DNA of 64,000 nucleotides from IDS-8 sp964424805. GTDB lineage: Bacteria; Pseudomonadota; Gammaproteobacteria; Steroidobacterales; Woeseiaceae. Shown here piece by piece: positions 47,587 to 56,355 of the stretch. The notes under the pieces were generated by a model. That model did no database searches. It was not told the DNA's origin and worked only from the letters and a program-made list of their open reading frames with translations. Position 1 is the first letter of the stretch. Each line of letters begins with the position of its first letter. The position numbers were made by a program, and so were the translations under genes. Location of the stretch: assembly GCA_964424805.1 (NCBI GenBank), contig CAYRKH010000001.1, forward strand, positions 62,001 through 126,000, given 5' to 3'.

Positions 47587-48705
47587 ATGCGTTCAGGAGC
47601 AAAAATCCATTCGCCAGGCAGCCCATATGCGCCTGTTCCTCTTCCACAGTTGCGGCACATCGCCCCCTACGAGCAGGGCCAGAGCGCGATCAAAGGCCAG
47701 AGCAGCGTCATCAAGCTTTCCAGCAACGAGGGCTGTTTCGGTCCGAGCCCGGCGGCGCTGAAGGCCTATGTCGACGCGGCGGCGACGGTGCATCGCTATC
47801 CCGACGGCACGCAGGCGGGGCTTCGTAATGCCATTGCCGATGTTCACGGGCTGGACGCCGACCGCATCATCTGCGGGAACGGCTCGGAAGAGCTCATCGG
47901 CTTTTTGATCCGCTGCTTCGCGGCGTCGGGCGACGAGGTGCTCCTGTCGGAAAACCATTTCGTCATGTGCTCGATCTATGCCAAGGCGCAGGGCGCCGGG
48001 ATCGTGCTTGCTCCCGAGAGCGATTTCCGCGTCGACGTCGATGCGATGCTCGAACGGATAACGCCCCGGACCCGGGTGATCTCGATTGCCAACCCGAACA
48101 ATCCGACCGGCACATTCAACACCATCGACGAGGTTGAGCGCTTGATCCGGGGCGTACCCCGGAACGTCCTGGTCATCCTGGACGGCGCCTATGCCGAGTA
48201 CGTGCGGCGGGAGGATTACGAAGCCGGAGTTCGCTGGGTGAACGAGAGATCGAACGTCGTAATGACGAGGACGTTTTCGAAGATGTACGGCCTGGCAGGC
48301 TTGAGAATCGGCTGGGCATACGGGCCGGCGGCCATCATCGAGATCCTGAACCGCCTCCGCACGCCGTTCAACACGGGCATAGCCGCGCTGGCGGCCGCCG
48401 AAGCCGCGGTGCGGGATTTCGACCACGTCCAGCGCGTGCTGGTTCATAACGACCGCTGGCAGGCAAGAATTCGCGAGGAGCTCGGCGCACTGGGCGTCTT
48501 TGTCGTGCCCAGCGTTACGAATTTCTACCTGCTACATTTCGAGGACCTCGAAGGAAAATCGGCCGACGAGGCGGGCGAGTACCTGAGGGCGAACGGCATC
48601 ATTCCCCGCCCGGCGGCCGATGACCGGTGCCTGCGTATCACTGTCGGCAACGACGACGAGAACGAGGCGGTGCTGCGCGTACTGAAGGAATACGTAAATG
48701 CCTGA
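47587..48705 (+). CDS. Class I/II PLP-dependent aminotransferase (HisC-like)
   Basis: The 372-residue product has HisC-family features: IKLSSNEGCFGPSP, the HRYPDG motif, the GNGSEELIGFLIR cofactor region, ANPNNPTGT, DGAYAEYV with the PLP-binding Asp and Tyr, and the Schiff-base Lys in TRTFSKMYGLAGLRIGW. Stand-alone HisC-like enzymes act on histidinol phosphate, aromatic amino acids or other amines. Here it is first in an operon with an ALDH (8-base overlap) and a MarR regulator, outside any histidine operon, so a catabolic transamination is likely, feeding the ThDP enzyme or ALDH. The true start may be slightly further downstream, since residues 1-20 look loosely conserved. Confidence 0.87.
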   Translation: MRSGAKIHSPGSPYAPVPLPQLRHIAPYEQGQSAIKGQSSVIKLSSNEGCFGPSPAALKAYVDAAATVHRYPDGTQAGLRNAIADVHGLDADRIICGNGSEELIGFLIRCFAASGDEVLLSENHFVMCSIYAKAQGAGIVLAPESDFRVDVDAMLERITPRTRVISIANPNNPTGTFNTIDEVERLIRGVPRNVLVILDGAYAEYVRREDYEAGVRWVNERSNVVMTRTFSKMYGLAGLRIGWAYGPAAIIEILNRLRTPFNTGIAALAAAEAAVRDFDHVQRVLVHNDRWQARIREELGALGVFVVPSVTNFYLLHFEDLEGKSADEAGEYLRANGIIPRPAADDRCLRITVGNDDENEAVLRVLKEYVNA

Positions 48706-50152
48706 GACGGTGATCGGCGCGTTCGTCGACGGCGAGCGGCGCCCCGGCCGCTCCGCCGACCGGATCGCGAACGTCAACCCGTCGGACGGCACGCTCATGT
48801 TTCATTACACCGGCTGCGGCGAGGCGGATGTGGACGATGCCGTATCCGCGGCCGCGAAGTCGTTTGCCGACGGGCGCTGGCGGGACCTGTCGCCAGCCGC
48901 CCGGGGCAGGGCGCTGCTGCGGCTCGCCGACCTGGTCGAGCAGCACGGCGAAGCGCTGGCGAAGCTTGAAACTCTCGAATCCGGCAAGCTGCTCGCTGCC
49001 GCAAAAGACGGCGAAGTGCCTTTTGCTGCCGAATGTTTCCGGTTCCACGCCGGCTCCTGCGCGAGACTCGACGGCAATACGCGGGCGCTTGCGATGGCGC
49101 CGCGCGCTCAGTTTCACGCCTACACTCTGCGGGAGCCGATCGGTGTCGTCGGCCTGATCACACCGTACAACGGCACGCTGGTGCAGTCGTCGTGGAAGCT
49201 GGCACCGGCACTCGCGGCCGGCTGTTCCATCGTCCTGAAGCCGGACGAAAAAACCCCGTCGGTGTGCATGCGGCTCGCGGAGCTCGCTATGGAAGCCGGT
49301 ATTCCGGCGGGTGTGGTCAACGTCGTCGCCGGGACCGGCGGGACGGCCGGCGCGGCACTGGTCCGGCACCCGGCGGTAAGGAAGATTTCGTTCACCGGTT
49401 CTACTGAAACCGGGAAGCGGATCGTCGAGGCGGTGCTGCCGGACCTCAAGAAGGTCACCCTGGAGCTCGGCGGCAAATCGCCGGTGATTGTACTCGCCGA
49501 TGCCGATATCGAGGCGGCGATCAGGGGTGCCGCTGAGGCCATTTTTTCGAACGCCGGCCAGGTCTGTGTCGCCGGCTCCAGGCTATATGTCGAAGAGCCG
49601 GTGTATGACGAAGTCGTCGGCGGGGTTCTCGAAGTCGCGCGCGGCCTGAGGGTCGGCGAAGCGGACGATCCCGCGACGGAGATCGGTCCCGTCATCTCGG
49701 CGGAGCATGCGGACAGGCTCCAGGCGTGCATTGCGCGCAGCAAGGGCGAAGGCGCGCGTGTGCTGGCAGGAGGCAAGCGGATAGGCGACCGCGCCGGCTA
49801 TTATGTTCAGCCGACCGTACTTGCAGACATCGATTCATCCATGTCGATCGTGCGCGAGGAGCTGTTCGGCCCCGTGCTGGTGGCCTCCCGTGCTCGCGAC
49901 ATGCAACAATGCGTGGATGAAAGCAACCGCTCGAAATACGGTCTGGCAGCCAGCGTCTGGACCTCCGACGTCGGCAAGGCGCACAAGCTTGCTGCCGCCA
50001 TCGAAGCCGGCTTGGTATGGGTCAATTGTCACGGAATACCGGATATGGCGATTCCATTCGGAGGCTACAAGCAATCTGGATGGGGCAGGGAAAACGGCCA
50101 CGAAGGGCTGCACGAGTTCACCGAACTGAAGTCGGTCATCTGCCGGCTCTGA
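48698..50152 (+). CDS. NAD(P)-dependent aldehyde dehydrogenase
   Basis: The 484-residue ALDH has TPYNGTLVQSSWKLAPAL (Asn of the oxyanion hole), the nucleotide motif FTGSTETGKRI, the general base Glu in LELGGKSP (about 256) and the nucleophile Cys in NAGQVCVAGSR (about 290). It overlaps the aminotransferase gene by 8 bases and precedes the MarR gene by 52. With the aminotransferase and a ThDP enzyme in the same regulon, an amino acid to keto acid to aldehyde to acid sequence is a reasonable but unproven model. Substrate specificity is not readable. Confidence 0.9.
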   Translation: MPETVIGAFVDGERRPGRSADRIANVNPSDGTLMFHYTGCGEADVDDAVSAAAKSFADGRWRDLSPAARGRALLRLADLVEQHGEALAKLETLESGKLLAAAKDGEVPFAAECFRFHAGSCARLDGNTRALAMAPRAQFHAYTLREPIGVVGLITPYNGTLVQSSWKLAPALAAGCSIVLKPDEKTPSVCMRLAELAMEAGIPAGVVNVVAGTGGTAGAALVRHPAVRKISFTGSTETGKRIVEAVLPDLKKVTLELGGKSPVIVLADADIEAAIRGAAEAIFSNAGQVCVAGSRLYVEEPVYDEVVGGVLEVARGLRVGEADDPATEIGPVISAEHADRLQACIARSKGEGARVLAGGKRIGDRAGYYVQPTVLADIDSSMSIVREELFGPVLVASRARDMQQCVDESNRSKYGLAASVWTSDVGKAHKLAAAIEAGLVWVNCHGIPDMAIPFGGYKQSGWGRENGHEGLHEFTELKSVICRL

Positions 50153-50204
50153 TCCCGTCTGTTCCTGGACAGTCGCGCTTGGCCATCAACGCTGCGAATA
50201 CACT

Positions 50205-50702
50205 ATGAACGAGCAGAACCTTTACGAATCGGTCCTGAAATCCCTGCCGGATGACGCGCATCATCGGATTGCCTGGCTGGCACTCGTGCGCTGCTTCTCG
50301 AGCATCGAGCGCGTTTTGATGCGCCATCTCGCGCAGAAGTACAACTCCAGCCTGCCACGGTATGACGTCCTGACGGCGTTGGCCCTGCACCGTGACGGGA
50401 TGACCATGGGCGAGCTGGCGGCGGTGTTGATGGTGACGAAAGGCAACATCACAGGCGTCGTCCGCCGGCTGAAGCAGGAAAGGCTGGTGCTGAAGAACAG
50501 GTCGACTGCCGACCGCCGCGTGCAATCGGTCCGGATTTCCGCCAAGGGTCTCCGGCTATGGGACCAGATGCATGCGGATTACGACCAGATCATCTCGTCG
50601 CTCATGGAAGGGCAGAGCGAGGCACAGGTCCAGTCCCTCGTGAAGCTGCTGCGGCGGACGCGTAGGCTCGTCGAGCACAACGCGCGGAAGCTCGAACTTT
50701 AA
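50205..50702 (+). CDS. MarR-family transcription regulator
   Basis: The 165-residue winged-helix protein has the HTH region LPRYDVLTALALHRDGMTMGELAAVLMVTKG with recognition helix NITGVVRRLKQERLV, and the wing RSTADRRVQSVRISAKG. It is the third gene of the aminotransferase-ALDH-MarR operon. No palindrome is seen in its own 52-base leader, but the operon's promoter has a perfect TAGTTTA-N4-TAAACTA, a geometry that suits MarR dimers. It is the only regulator gene between 39 and 58 kb, so it is the first candidate for the factor that reads the recurring motif. Confidence 0.9.
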   Translation: MNEQNLYESVLKSLPDDAHHRIAWLALVRCFSSIERVLMRHLAQKYNSSLPRYDVLTALALHRDGMTMGELAAVLMVTKGNITGVVRRLKQERLVLKNRSTADRRVQSVRISAKGLRLWDQMHADYDQIISSLMEGQSEAQVQSLVKLLRRTRRLVEHNARKLEL

Positions 50703-50712
50703 GCGGGAACGC

Positions 50713-50748
50713 AGCGCCCGGCCCCGGAAGCGGGCCGGGCGCTGTTTT
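50713..50748 (+). terminator. Rho-independent terminator after the MarR gene
   Basis: A perfect 12-bp stem, AGCGCCCGGCCC and GGGCCGGGCGCT, with a 7-base loop (50725-50731), is followed by GTTTTGCTTG. It lies between the convergent MarR and TonB receptor genes and works in the plus direction only, as no T-run follows on the minus strand. Confidence 0.85.
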
Positions 50749-50766
50749 GCTTGTTCGCTATGCACC

Positions 50767-53094
50767 CTAGAACGTCATCCAGGTAAACTTCACGCCATAC
50801 GTCAGGTGGTGCGGCTTCAGCCTCATACCCGCAGCGCCGAAGTTGTCCGCCGTGCCCGTGTAGTACTGCTCGTCGAACAGGTTTTTTGCATAAGTGAGGA
50901 CGCGGAACCTGTCGCCGCTGACGCCGGCGCTGAGATTGACGACGTTGTAGCTGTCGATCTCGTACGGGAACCTCGGCAGGACAAACGGCTGCCCAGTCAC
51001 CGTTTCGCCGACGAGCGCGCCTATGGCCTCGATGTTGCTGTACTGCTTGTCGGTGAATGCCCATTCCAGCCGGATGAAACCGTCCCGGTCCGCACCTGCA
51101 TTGAAACCCCAGTCCGCGCTGGCGCTGTAGGTCCACTCCGGCGTGCGGGGCAGCGGCTTGCCCGAAACATCGATGATGTGCGGGTCGCCGTTGGGAGACT
51201 GTCCTTTCAGCACGGCGTTCTTGAAGTCGTCGAACTCCGAGTCCGTGTAGCCGACGTTCAGGCCCAGCGTCAGCCGCTCCGCGGCGAGGGCAAGGAATTC
51301 CAGTTCGAACCCGCGGGCGCTGGCTTTCTCGGCATTCTGGGTCGTTTCAATCGAGGAGGCGATGTCGCCGGGATCCGCAAGCCGGTTCGTCTGTACCTGG
51401 AAGTCTTCCCAAGTGAGCGCGAACAGGGCACCCGAGACCTGGATACGCCCGTCTGCAAAGCGCTTCTTGATACCCAGCTCGTAGTTGATCAGCTCTTCCG
51501 GTTCGAAAGGTGCGCCTACGGTACGGCTGGCGCTTGTGACGTCGATGCCGCCGGCTTTATATCCCTTGGAGATGCTGCCGTAGACGTTCAGGTCGTCGGT
51601 CGGCTGGTAGCGCGCCACCAGGCGCGGCGAGAAATCCGAGAAATCCACCGAGCCTTCCAGCGTCGTCGGTCGGCCCTGGTCATCGTCGGAGGCAAAGATG
51701 TCGTCGCGCGAGTACCGCCCGCCCACAATGATGTCGAGGGCATCAGTGAGATGCCAGGTCACGTCCGCAAAGGCGGCCATCGATTCGAACTCGAAGATGC
51801 GCGAGTTGGCGTTAATGAACGCGAGTGCCTCGCCGTTGGGCTCACCCTTGGGCAGGATCTGGATCTCGTTGACCTGGTTGAACTCGTCCTTGGCGTAGAA
51901 TACGCCGACCGTCCAGTCCAGCCGCTCCCCTTCGAGCGATTGCAGCCGGAATTCCTGGCTGAATGCTTCCGCTTCGTAGTCATTGAAGCGCCGGAGCGGC
52001 AGCGGCCCGATCTCGAGCGAAATACCGTCCAGGTCGGCTTCACGAACGAAATCGCTGTCGACAAAGCCAGTGATCGACGTGAACCGGACCCTGTCCAAAT
52101 CCACCGCGGCACGCGCGTTGATGATCGTGAATTCCTTGTCGTTCCGCTCGGCCGTGTCTCGGTCTATCGTATCGTCGTTCTCCGGGTAAAAGCCGGGACC
52201 AGTATCGATCGCATCGAACGGCGAGCCGAAGCCGAAGGTGTCGATGGTATCGAGGTCCAGGACGCCCGATGGGATGGCGATATCGCCGCCTTCATCCTCC
52301 CGCGTATGGGTGATGGACAGATCCAGTGTTACGGAATCGGTCGGCAGGGCGCGAAACGAAAGCCGGCCGGTCGTGTAATCGTAGAACGGGTCGTTGCCGG
52401 TCGGGTTGATATTCTTGACCGGCGTATCCGATTCCTCGCGGGCCACGAATGCGCGTGCCATGAACTTGTCGGTGAACGGCACGTTGACGATGCCCTCGAG
52501 CCCCCAGCTGCCGAAGTTCCCGGCGCTCGCCGAACCTTCCAGGTAGAACGCATCGTCGGGCTTCTTTGTCGTTATGTTGATGGCGCCGCCGACGGCATTA
52601 CGGCCGAAGAAAGTACCCTGCGGCCCGCGGAGAACCTCAATCCGTTCGATATCCCCGAGCTGCGGGTTGATCGTGCCCTGGGCGACGCTGCCGACCGAAA
52701 GCTCGTCGATGTAGTAGCCGATCGAGTTGGGGGTCGCGTTGCCGTCCAGCGTGATATTGCTGACGCCGCGAATGGATATGTTGATGCTGCGGCTGCCACC
52801 TTCGCCGTCCTCGGAGAAGCCGACGTTCGGGGTCATCGTGAGGTAATCAGCCGCCTCGCCGATGCCCGCTTTTTCGATCCTGTCAGCCGAAAACGCCGAG
52901 ATGCTGAGCGGAACTTCCTGGAGAGACTCCTGTCGTCGTTGCGCGGTAACAACAATCTCTTCGAGCGCCGGACGGGCAGGCTCCTGTGCAATCGTAACGC
53001 CCGCCGGCAGTACCAGCAAACCAGCTGTCAGGCAGGCCAATCCGGCTCCGGCCGTGTGCCTGAATTCAGTTCGAGTGTTGACCATGCTCATCAT
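50767..53094 (-). CDS. TonB-dependent receptor
   Basis: The product has 775 residues if started at ATG 53094; ATGs at 53091 and 53085 in the same frame are equally possible, and 53130 would give a poor signal peptide. The signal peptide ends near VTIAQ. A TonB-box-like EEIVVTAQRR is followed by the plug (SLQEVPLSISAFSADRI, RGVSNITLDGNATPNSIGYYIDE, ERIEVLRGPQGTFFGRNAVGGAINITTKKP) and a barrel ending YGVKFTWMTF with terminal Phe. The plug type is the siderophore/aromatic-ligand kind common in sphingomonads and gammaproteobacteria. Its divergent partner is a ThDP enzyme, and three operator-like sites lie between them, so it probably imports the regulon's substrate. Confidence 0.9.
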   Translation of the reverse strand: MMSMVNTRTEFRHTAGAGLACLTAGLLVLPAGVTIAQEPARPALEEIVVTAQRRQESLQEVPLSISAFSADRIEKAGIGEAADYLTMTPNVGFSEDGEGGSRSINISIRGVSNITLDGNATPNSIGYYIDELSVGSVAQGTINPQLGDIERIEVLRGPQGTFFGRNAVGGAINITTKKPDDAFYLEGSASAGNFGSWGLEGIVNVPFTDKFMARAFVAREESDTPVKNINPTGNDPFYDYTTGRLSFRALPTDSVTLDLSITHTREDEGGDIAIPSGVLDLDTIDTFGFGSPFDAIDTGPGFYPENDDTIDRDTAERNDKEFTIINARAAVDLDRVRFTSITGFVDSDFVREADLDGISLEIGPLPLRRFNDYEAEAFSQEFRLQSLEGERLDWTVGVFYAKDEFNQVNEIQILPKGEPNGEALAFINANSRIFEFESMAAFADVTWHLTDALDIIVGGRYSRDDIFASDDDQGRPTTLEGSVDFSDFSPRLVARYQPTDDLNVYGSISKGYKAGGIDVTSASRTVGAPFEPEELINYELGIKKRFADGRIQVSGALFALTWEDFQVQTNRLADPGDIASSIETTQNAEKASARGFELEFLALAAERLTLGLNVGYTDSEFDDFKNAVLKGQSPNGDPHIIDVSGKPLPRTPEWTYSASADWGFNAGADRDGFIRLEWAFTDKQYSNIEAIGALVGETVTGQPFVLPRFPYEIDSYNVVNLSAGVSGDRFRVLTYAKNLFDEQYYTGTADNFGAAGMRLKPHHLTYGVKFTWMTF

Positions 53095-53130
53095 CCCAGG
53101 TTGTGTTGAGTCGCTCAGGATCCACGACAT

Positions 53131-53148
53131 TTATTTACACATAAACCG
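53131..53148. promoter_or_regulatory. Operator-like site S4 (weaker): TTATTTA-N4-TAAACCG
   Basis: TTATTTA-CACA-TAAACCG, 37 bases upstream of the receptor start. The core TTTA-N4-TAAA is intact. This is the first of three sites in the 343-base divergent region 53095-53437, which holds no gene. Confidence 0.5.
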
Positions 53149-53190
53149 TTCCGAAAGAATTTTAGAGCTAAATCTTTTGGATTGTCAAAC

Positions 53191-53208
53191 TAGTTTATGT
53201 ATAAGTTA
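53191..53208. promoter_or_regulatory. Operator-like site S5: TAGTTTA-N4-TAAGTTA
   Basis: TAGTTTA-TGTA-TAAGTTA: the left half is perfect and the right half has two changes. It lies 60 bases from S4, on the receptor side of the divergent region. Confidence 0.6.
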
Positions 53209-53371
53209 ATTCTCTTTTGCGGTCAGGCGGAACCTGTTTCCGTGCGAGCTGAATAGCCGGAAATCAGCCATACAAGCAAGGCAGTACGGGCATGGCAGCG
53301 GCCGCCTGGGGACAGCGAACCCCGATGCTCAGGAAAGCGCGCTTTACAGGCGGAGGTCCGCCGACATAAAC

Positions 53372-53389
53372 TATTTTATATATAAACTG
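53372..53389. promoter_or_regulatory. Operator-like site S6: TATTTTA-N4-TAAACTG
   Basis: TATTTTA-TATA-TAAACTG, 48 bases before ATG 53438 of the ThDP enzyme. The long AT-rich stretch TTTTATATATAAACT could also contain the -10 region of that gene. Confidence 0.6.
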
Positions 53390-53437
53390 TTGTCGGCGGG
53401 ACCGGCCGTTAACTAGTCAACGAATTACGGTAAAAGG

Positions 53438-55081
53438 ATGGCAAAGAAAACTGGTGCGGATGCGATCGTCGATTCACTGATCGCAAACGGAATCGATACC
53501 CTGTTCGGCCTGCCGGGAGGACAGCTCGACCACCTGTTCGACTCCGTGTACCGGAGCGACGGGAAGCTCAACCTGATTCATTCCCGGCACGAGCAGGGCG
53601 CGGCCTATATGGCGTTCGGTTACGCCCAGACCACCGGGAGGCCGGGCGTGTACATGGTAGTCCCGGGGCCCGGCTTGCTGAATTCGACGGCGGCCCTCGC
53701 GACTGCCTGGGCTTGTAACTCGCCGGTCCTTGCCATTTCGGGGCAGGTTCACCTGGAGGGGATCGACAGCGGCTACGGCCATCTGCACGAGATCCCAGAC
53801 CAGCTAGGCCTCATTCGCCATATCACCAAGTGGGCGCAGCGCATCGAACGCGTTGCCGATACACCGAGCCTGATGCAGCGGGCATTCGAGGAGCTCCTGT
53901 CCGGGCGGCCCCGCCCGGTCGAGATCGAGATGCCGATGGACGTCATGGGGCAGGAAGGCGACGTCCTTCCGGCAGCGCGCGCAAAGCGTCGTCCCGGGCC
54001 GGAGGTGGATCCGGACCTGGTCAGGACGGCCGCCGAACTGCTGCTGGCGGCGAAGCGCCCGATGATCGTGGTCGGTTCCGGCGCGCTCGGCGCGGGCGAG
54101 GCGCTGTGTCGTGTCGCCGAGCGCCTGCAGGCGCCCGTCATGTCCAAGCGCAAGGCAAAGGGCCTTTTGTCGGACGATCACTACCTGAGCCAGAACCTTC
54201 CTGTGGGCCACCGTCTGTGGGGGCGGGCGGACGCCGTCCTCGCCATCGGCACCCGGCTTAAAATGCCGTTAACCATGTGGGGCAAGGACGATGATCTGAA
54301 GCTTGTGCGGGTCGATATCGATCCGGAGGAAATGAACCGCATCTGCGAACCCGAGGTCGGGATCCTCGGCGACGCGGACGACGTTCTGTCTGCGCTCGCG
54401 GCCGAGCTGGACCGGAAGGGCGGTAGGGTTGTCAGCCGGGAGGAGGAGCTCGCCGGCTTGAAGGCCGCCGTCTGGAAGGAGATGCGCGAGCACACAGCGC
54501 CGCAGATGGCGTACCTGGACACGATACGGGACATCCTGCCGCGGGACGGCTACTTCATCGACGAGGTGACGCAGGTCGGGTTCGCGTCCTGGTCGGGTTT
54601 TCCCGTCTACGAGCCCCGGCACTTCGTATCCGCGGCGCAGCAGGGCACCCTGGGCTACGGGCTGGCGGCGGCACTCGGCGTGGCGGCAGCGCACCCCGAC
54701 AAGCCGATCGTCGCGATCAGCGGTGACGGGGGTTATATGTTCAACATCCAGGAGCTCGCCACCGCCGTGCAGTACCAGCTGAACCTGGTATCGATCGTCT
54801 TCAACGACAACACGTACACCAATGTGCAGCGCCAGCAGGACGAGTGGTTCGGCGGGCGGCGCATCGGCTCCGACCTGCACAACCCGGACTTCGTCAAGCT
54901 GGCCGACGCCTACGGTGCGGCGGCATTCCGTGTCGCGTCGCCACACGAGTTGAAAAAGGTGCTGCCCGAAGCCCTTGCGCAGGAGGGCCCGACCGTTATC
55001 GAGGTTCAGGTCGCGGAGCGCATGCCGACCCCGTGGAGGTTCATCCTGATGGAGCAGAACCGCCGCGCGCTGTGCCCGTGA
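53438..55081 (+). CDS. ThDP-dependent enzyme (acetolactate synthase / 2-oxoacid decarboxylase superfamily)
   Basis: The 547-residue product has an N-terminal PYR domain with DTLFGLPGGQLDHLFD and the catalytic Glu in HEQGAAYMAFGYA, a central domain with IVVGSGALGAGEAL, and a C-terminal PP domain with the ThDP/Mg motif GDGGYMFNIQELATAV...NDNTYTNVQ. It lacks the marks of a specific family (acetolactate synthase, benzoylformate or indolepyruvate decarboxylase), so the reaction is open: decarboxylation or carboligation of a 2-keto acid. It is divergent from the TonB receptor and followed by a DUF819 permease. A keto acid from the aminotransferase in the same regulon could be its substrate. Confidence 0.87.
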   Translation: MAKKTGADAIVDSLIANGIDTLFGLPGGQLDHLFDSVYRSDGKLNLIHSRHEQGAAYMAFGYAQTTGRPGVYMVVPGPGLLNSTAALATAWACNSPVLAISGQVHLEGIDSGYGHLHEIPDQLGLIRHITKWAQRIERVADTPSLMQRAFEELLSGRPRPVEIEMPMDVMGQEGDVLPAARAKRRPGPEVDPDLVRTAAELLLAAKRPMIVVGSGALGAGEALCRVAERLQAPVMSKRKAKGLLSDDHYLSQNLPVGHRLWGRADAVLAIGTRLKMPLTMWGKDDDLKLVRVDIDPEEMNRICEPEVGILGDADDVLSALAAELDRKGGRVVSREEELAGLKAAVWKEMREHTAPQMAYLDTIRDILPRDGYFIDEVTQVGFASWSGFPVYEPRHFVSAAQQGTLGYGLAAALGVAAAHPDKPIVAISGDGGYMFNIQELATAVQYQLNLVSIVFNDNTYTNVQRQQDEWFGGRRIGSDLHNPDFVKLADAYGAAAFRVASPHELKKVLPEALAQEGPTVIEVQVAERMPTPWRFILMEQNRRALCP

Positions 55082-55102
55082 GGGGAACAGGACAGCGGGC
55101 CA

Positions 55103-55185
55103 GGACTACTCATCAATGCGCTCCCAAACTCAAATCTCTGCGCAATCATCGCGGCGATTCATGAATAGTCCGGGCTAGAATGCCC
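55103..55185 (+). other. Structured leader upstream of the DUF819 permease gene
   Basis: GGACTACTCAT (55103-55113) and ATGAATAGTCC (55161-55171) are 11-base inverted arms with one mismatch, enclosing 47 bases that contain a possible inner TGCGC/GCGCA stem. A small GGGC-TAGAAT-GCCC hairpin follows at 55172-55185. This may be an RNA leader, an attenuator or the end of the ThDP transcript. No known riboswitch class was recognised. Confidence 0.35.
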
Positions 55186-55221
55186 GCCAGGTAAAACCGG
55201 CCCTTCGAGGAGCTCCGCAGC

Positions 55222-56355
55222 ATGTCCCTGATAGCCGCAGACAATGTCTTTGCGATGGGAACGGTGCTGATCGGTCTCGCCTACCTCGGCTTCTGGATAG
55301 ACAACAGGCCGATCGGCCGGAAGACCTCGGGGGTCGTGTGGGTGCTGGTTGCGGCCATGCTTCTGTCCAACACCGGCATCACGCCGCTTACCTCGCCTGC
55401 GTACGATTTTGTCGGCCAGTACATGGTGCCGCTGGCCATTCCCCTGCTGCTCTTCAAAGCCGACATCCGGAAGATCTTCCGGGAAAGCGGCAAGGTCATC
55501 GTGACCTTCATGATAGGGAGTATCGGCGTGGTCCTCGGGGCCGTCATCAGCTTCTGGGCGATGGACCTCGGGGAGATCGGCCCGAAAGTCGCGGGGGTTT
55601 ATACCGGCGGCTGGATCGGCGGCGCTGTGAACTTCCTGGCCGTATCCCAGGTTGTGGGGATGTCCGAAACCGAGTTTGCCTCGGCTATTAGTGCCAGCAG
55701 CGTCGTGAGCATCCTGGCCCTGATGATGCTGGTCGCGCTGCCTTCGGCTAGCTGGCTGTTACGTATCGTTCCGACCAGGATGGCAGATACGATGAACGCC
55801 GCCGAGCGGGAAGCGCTGCGCGAGTCGAAGCGGGCGAAAGTCTATCTTCGACACCTGACGGGTACGCTTGCGCTGAGCTTCGGTATCTGCGCCGTGTCTG
55901 CCGCCATCGGCGGCCTGATCGGCACCGCGCAGTACGACATCCTGTTCGTGACGATTCTGACCCTTGTCGTCGCCAACATCATTCCGACGATGCTGGAGCG
56001 GGTCGAGGGTGAATTCGAACTGGGCATGATCTTCATGTACGTCTTCTTTGCGATGATCGGCTCCAGTACCGACGCCACGGCCTTCCTCGGCTCTGCCGTG
56101 GACCTGTTCATCTTCGGCATGTCCATAATCCTGATTCACCTCGTATTCGTGCTCGCGGTTGCGAAGGTGCTGAAGATCGATCTCGCCGAGGCGATCGTTG
56201 CCTCCGCGGCCTGCCTGGTCGGCCCCGCGCCGACAGCAGCGATTGCCATTACGCAGGGCTGGCGTTCCCTCGTCACGCCGGGAATCATGTGCGGAATCTT
56301 CGGCTATGCAATCGGCACGTTCATCGGCGTCGGCATAACAAGCTTTCTCGACTAG
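55222..56355 (+). CDS. DUF819-family membrane permease
   Basis: The 377-residue protein has about ten membrane helices and belongs to the DUF819 (YjcL-like) family. Typical segments are SPAYDFVGQYMVPLAIPLLLFKADIRKI, the glycine-rich VYTGGWIGGAVNFLAVSQVVG and MIGSSTDATAFLG, and VASAACLVGPAPTAAIAITQGW. The family is thought to transport organic anions or amino-acid-like compounds but is poorly characterised. It follows the ThDP gene by 140 bases with a structured leader. It is the only inner-membrane carrier in the 39-58 kb regulon, so it is the likely uptake system for the compound brought in by the TonB receptor. Confidence 0.85.
   Translation: MSLIAADNVFAMGTVLIGLAYLGFWIDNRPIGRKTSGVVWVLVAAMLLSNTGITPLTSPAYDFVGQYMVPLAIPLLLFKADIRKIFRESGKVIVTFMIGSIGVVLGAVISFWAMDLGEIGPKVAGVYTGGWIGGAVNFLAVSQVVGMSETEFASAISASSVVSILALMMLVALPSASWLLRIVPTRMADTMNAAEREALRESKRAKVYLRHLTGTLALSFGICAVSAAIGGLIGTAQYDILFVTILTLVVANIIPTMLERVEGEFELGMIFMYVFFAMIGSSTDATAFLGSAVDLFIFGMSIILIHLVFVLAVAKVLKIDLAEAIVASAACLVGPAPTAAIAITQGWRSLVTPGIMCGIFGYAIGTFIGVGITSFLD

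Noticed and set aside
47587..48705. Histidine biosynthesis hisC
   Set aside because: No other his gene is present and the gene is operonic with ALDH and MarR in a catabolic regulon.
50806..53109. 767-codon plus-strand frame opposite the second TonB receptor
   Set aside because: The same shadow effect; no ribosome site and no recognisable domain.
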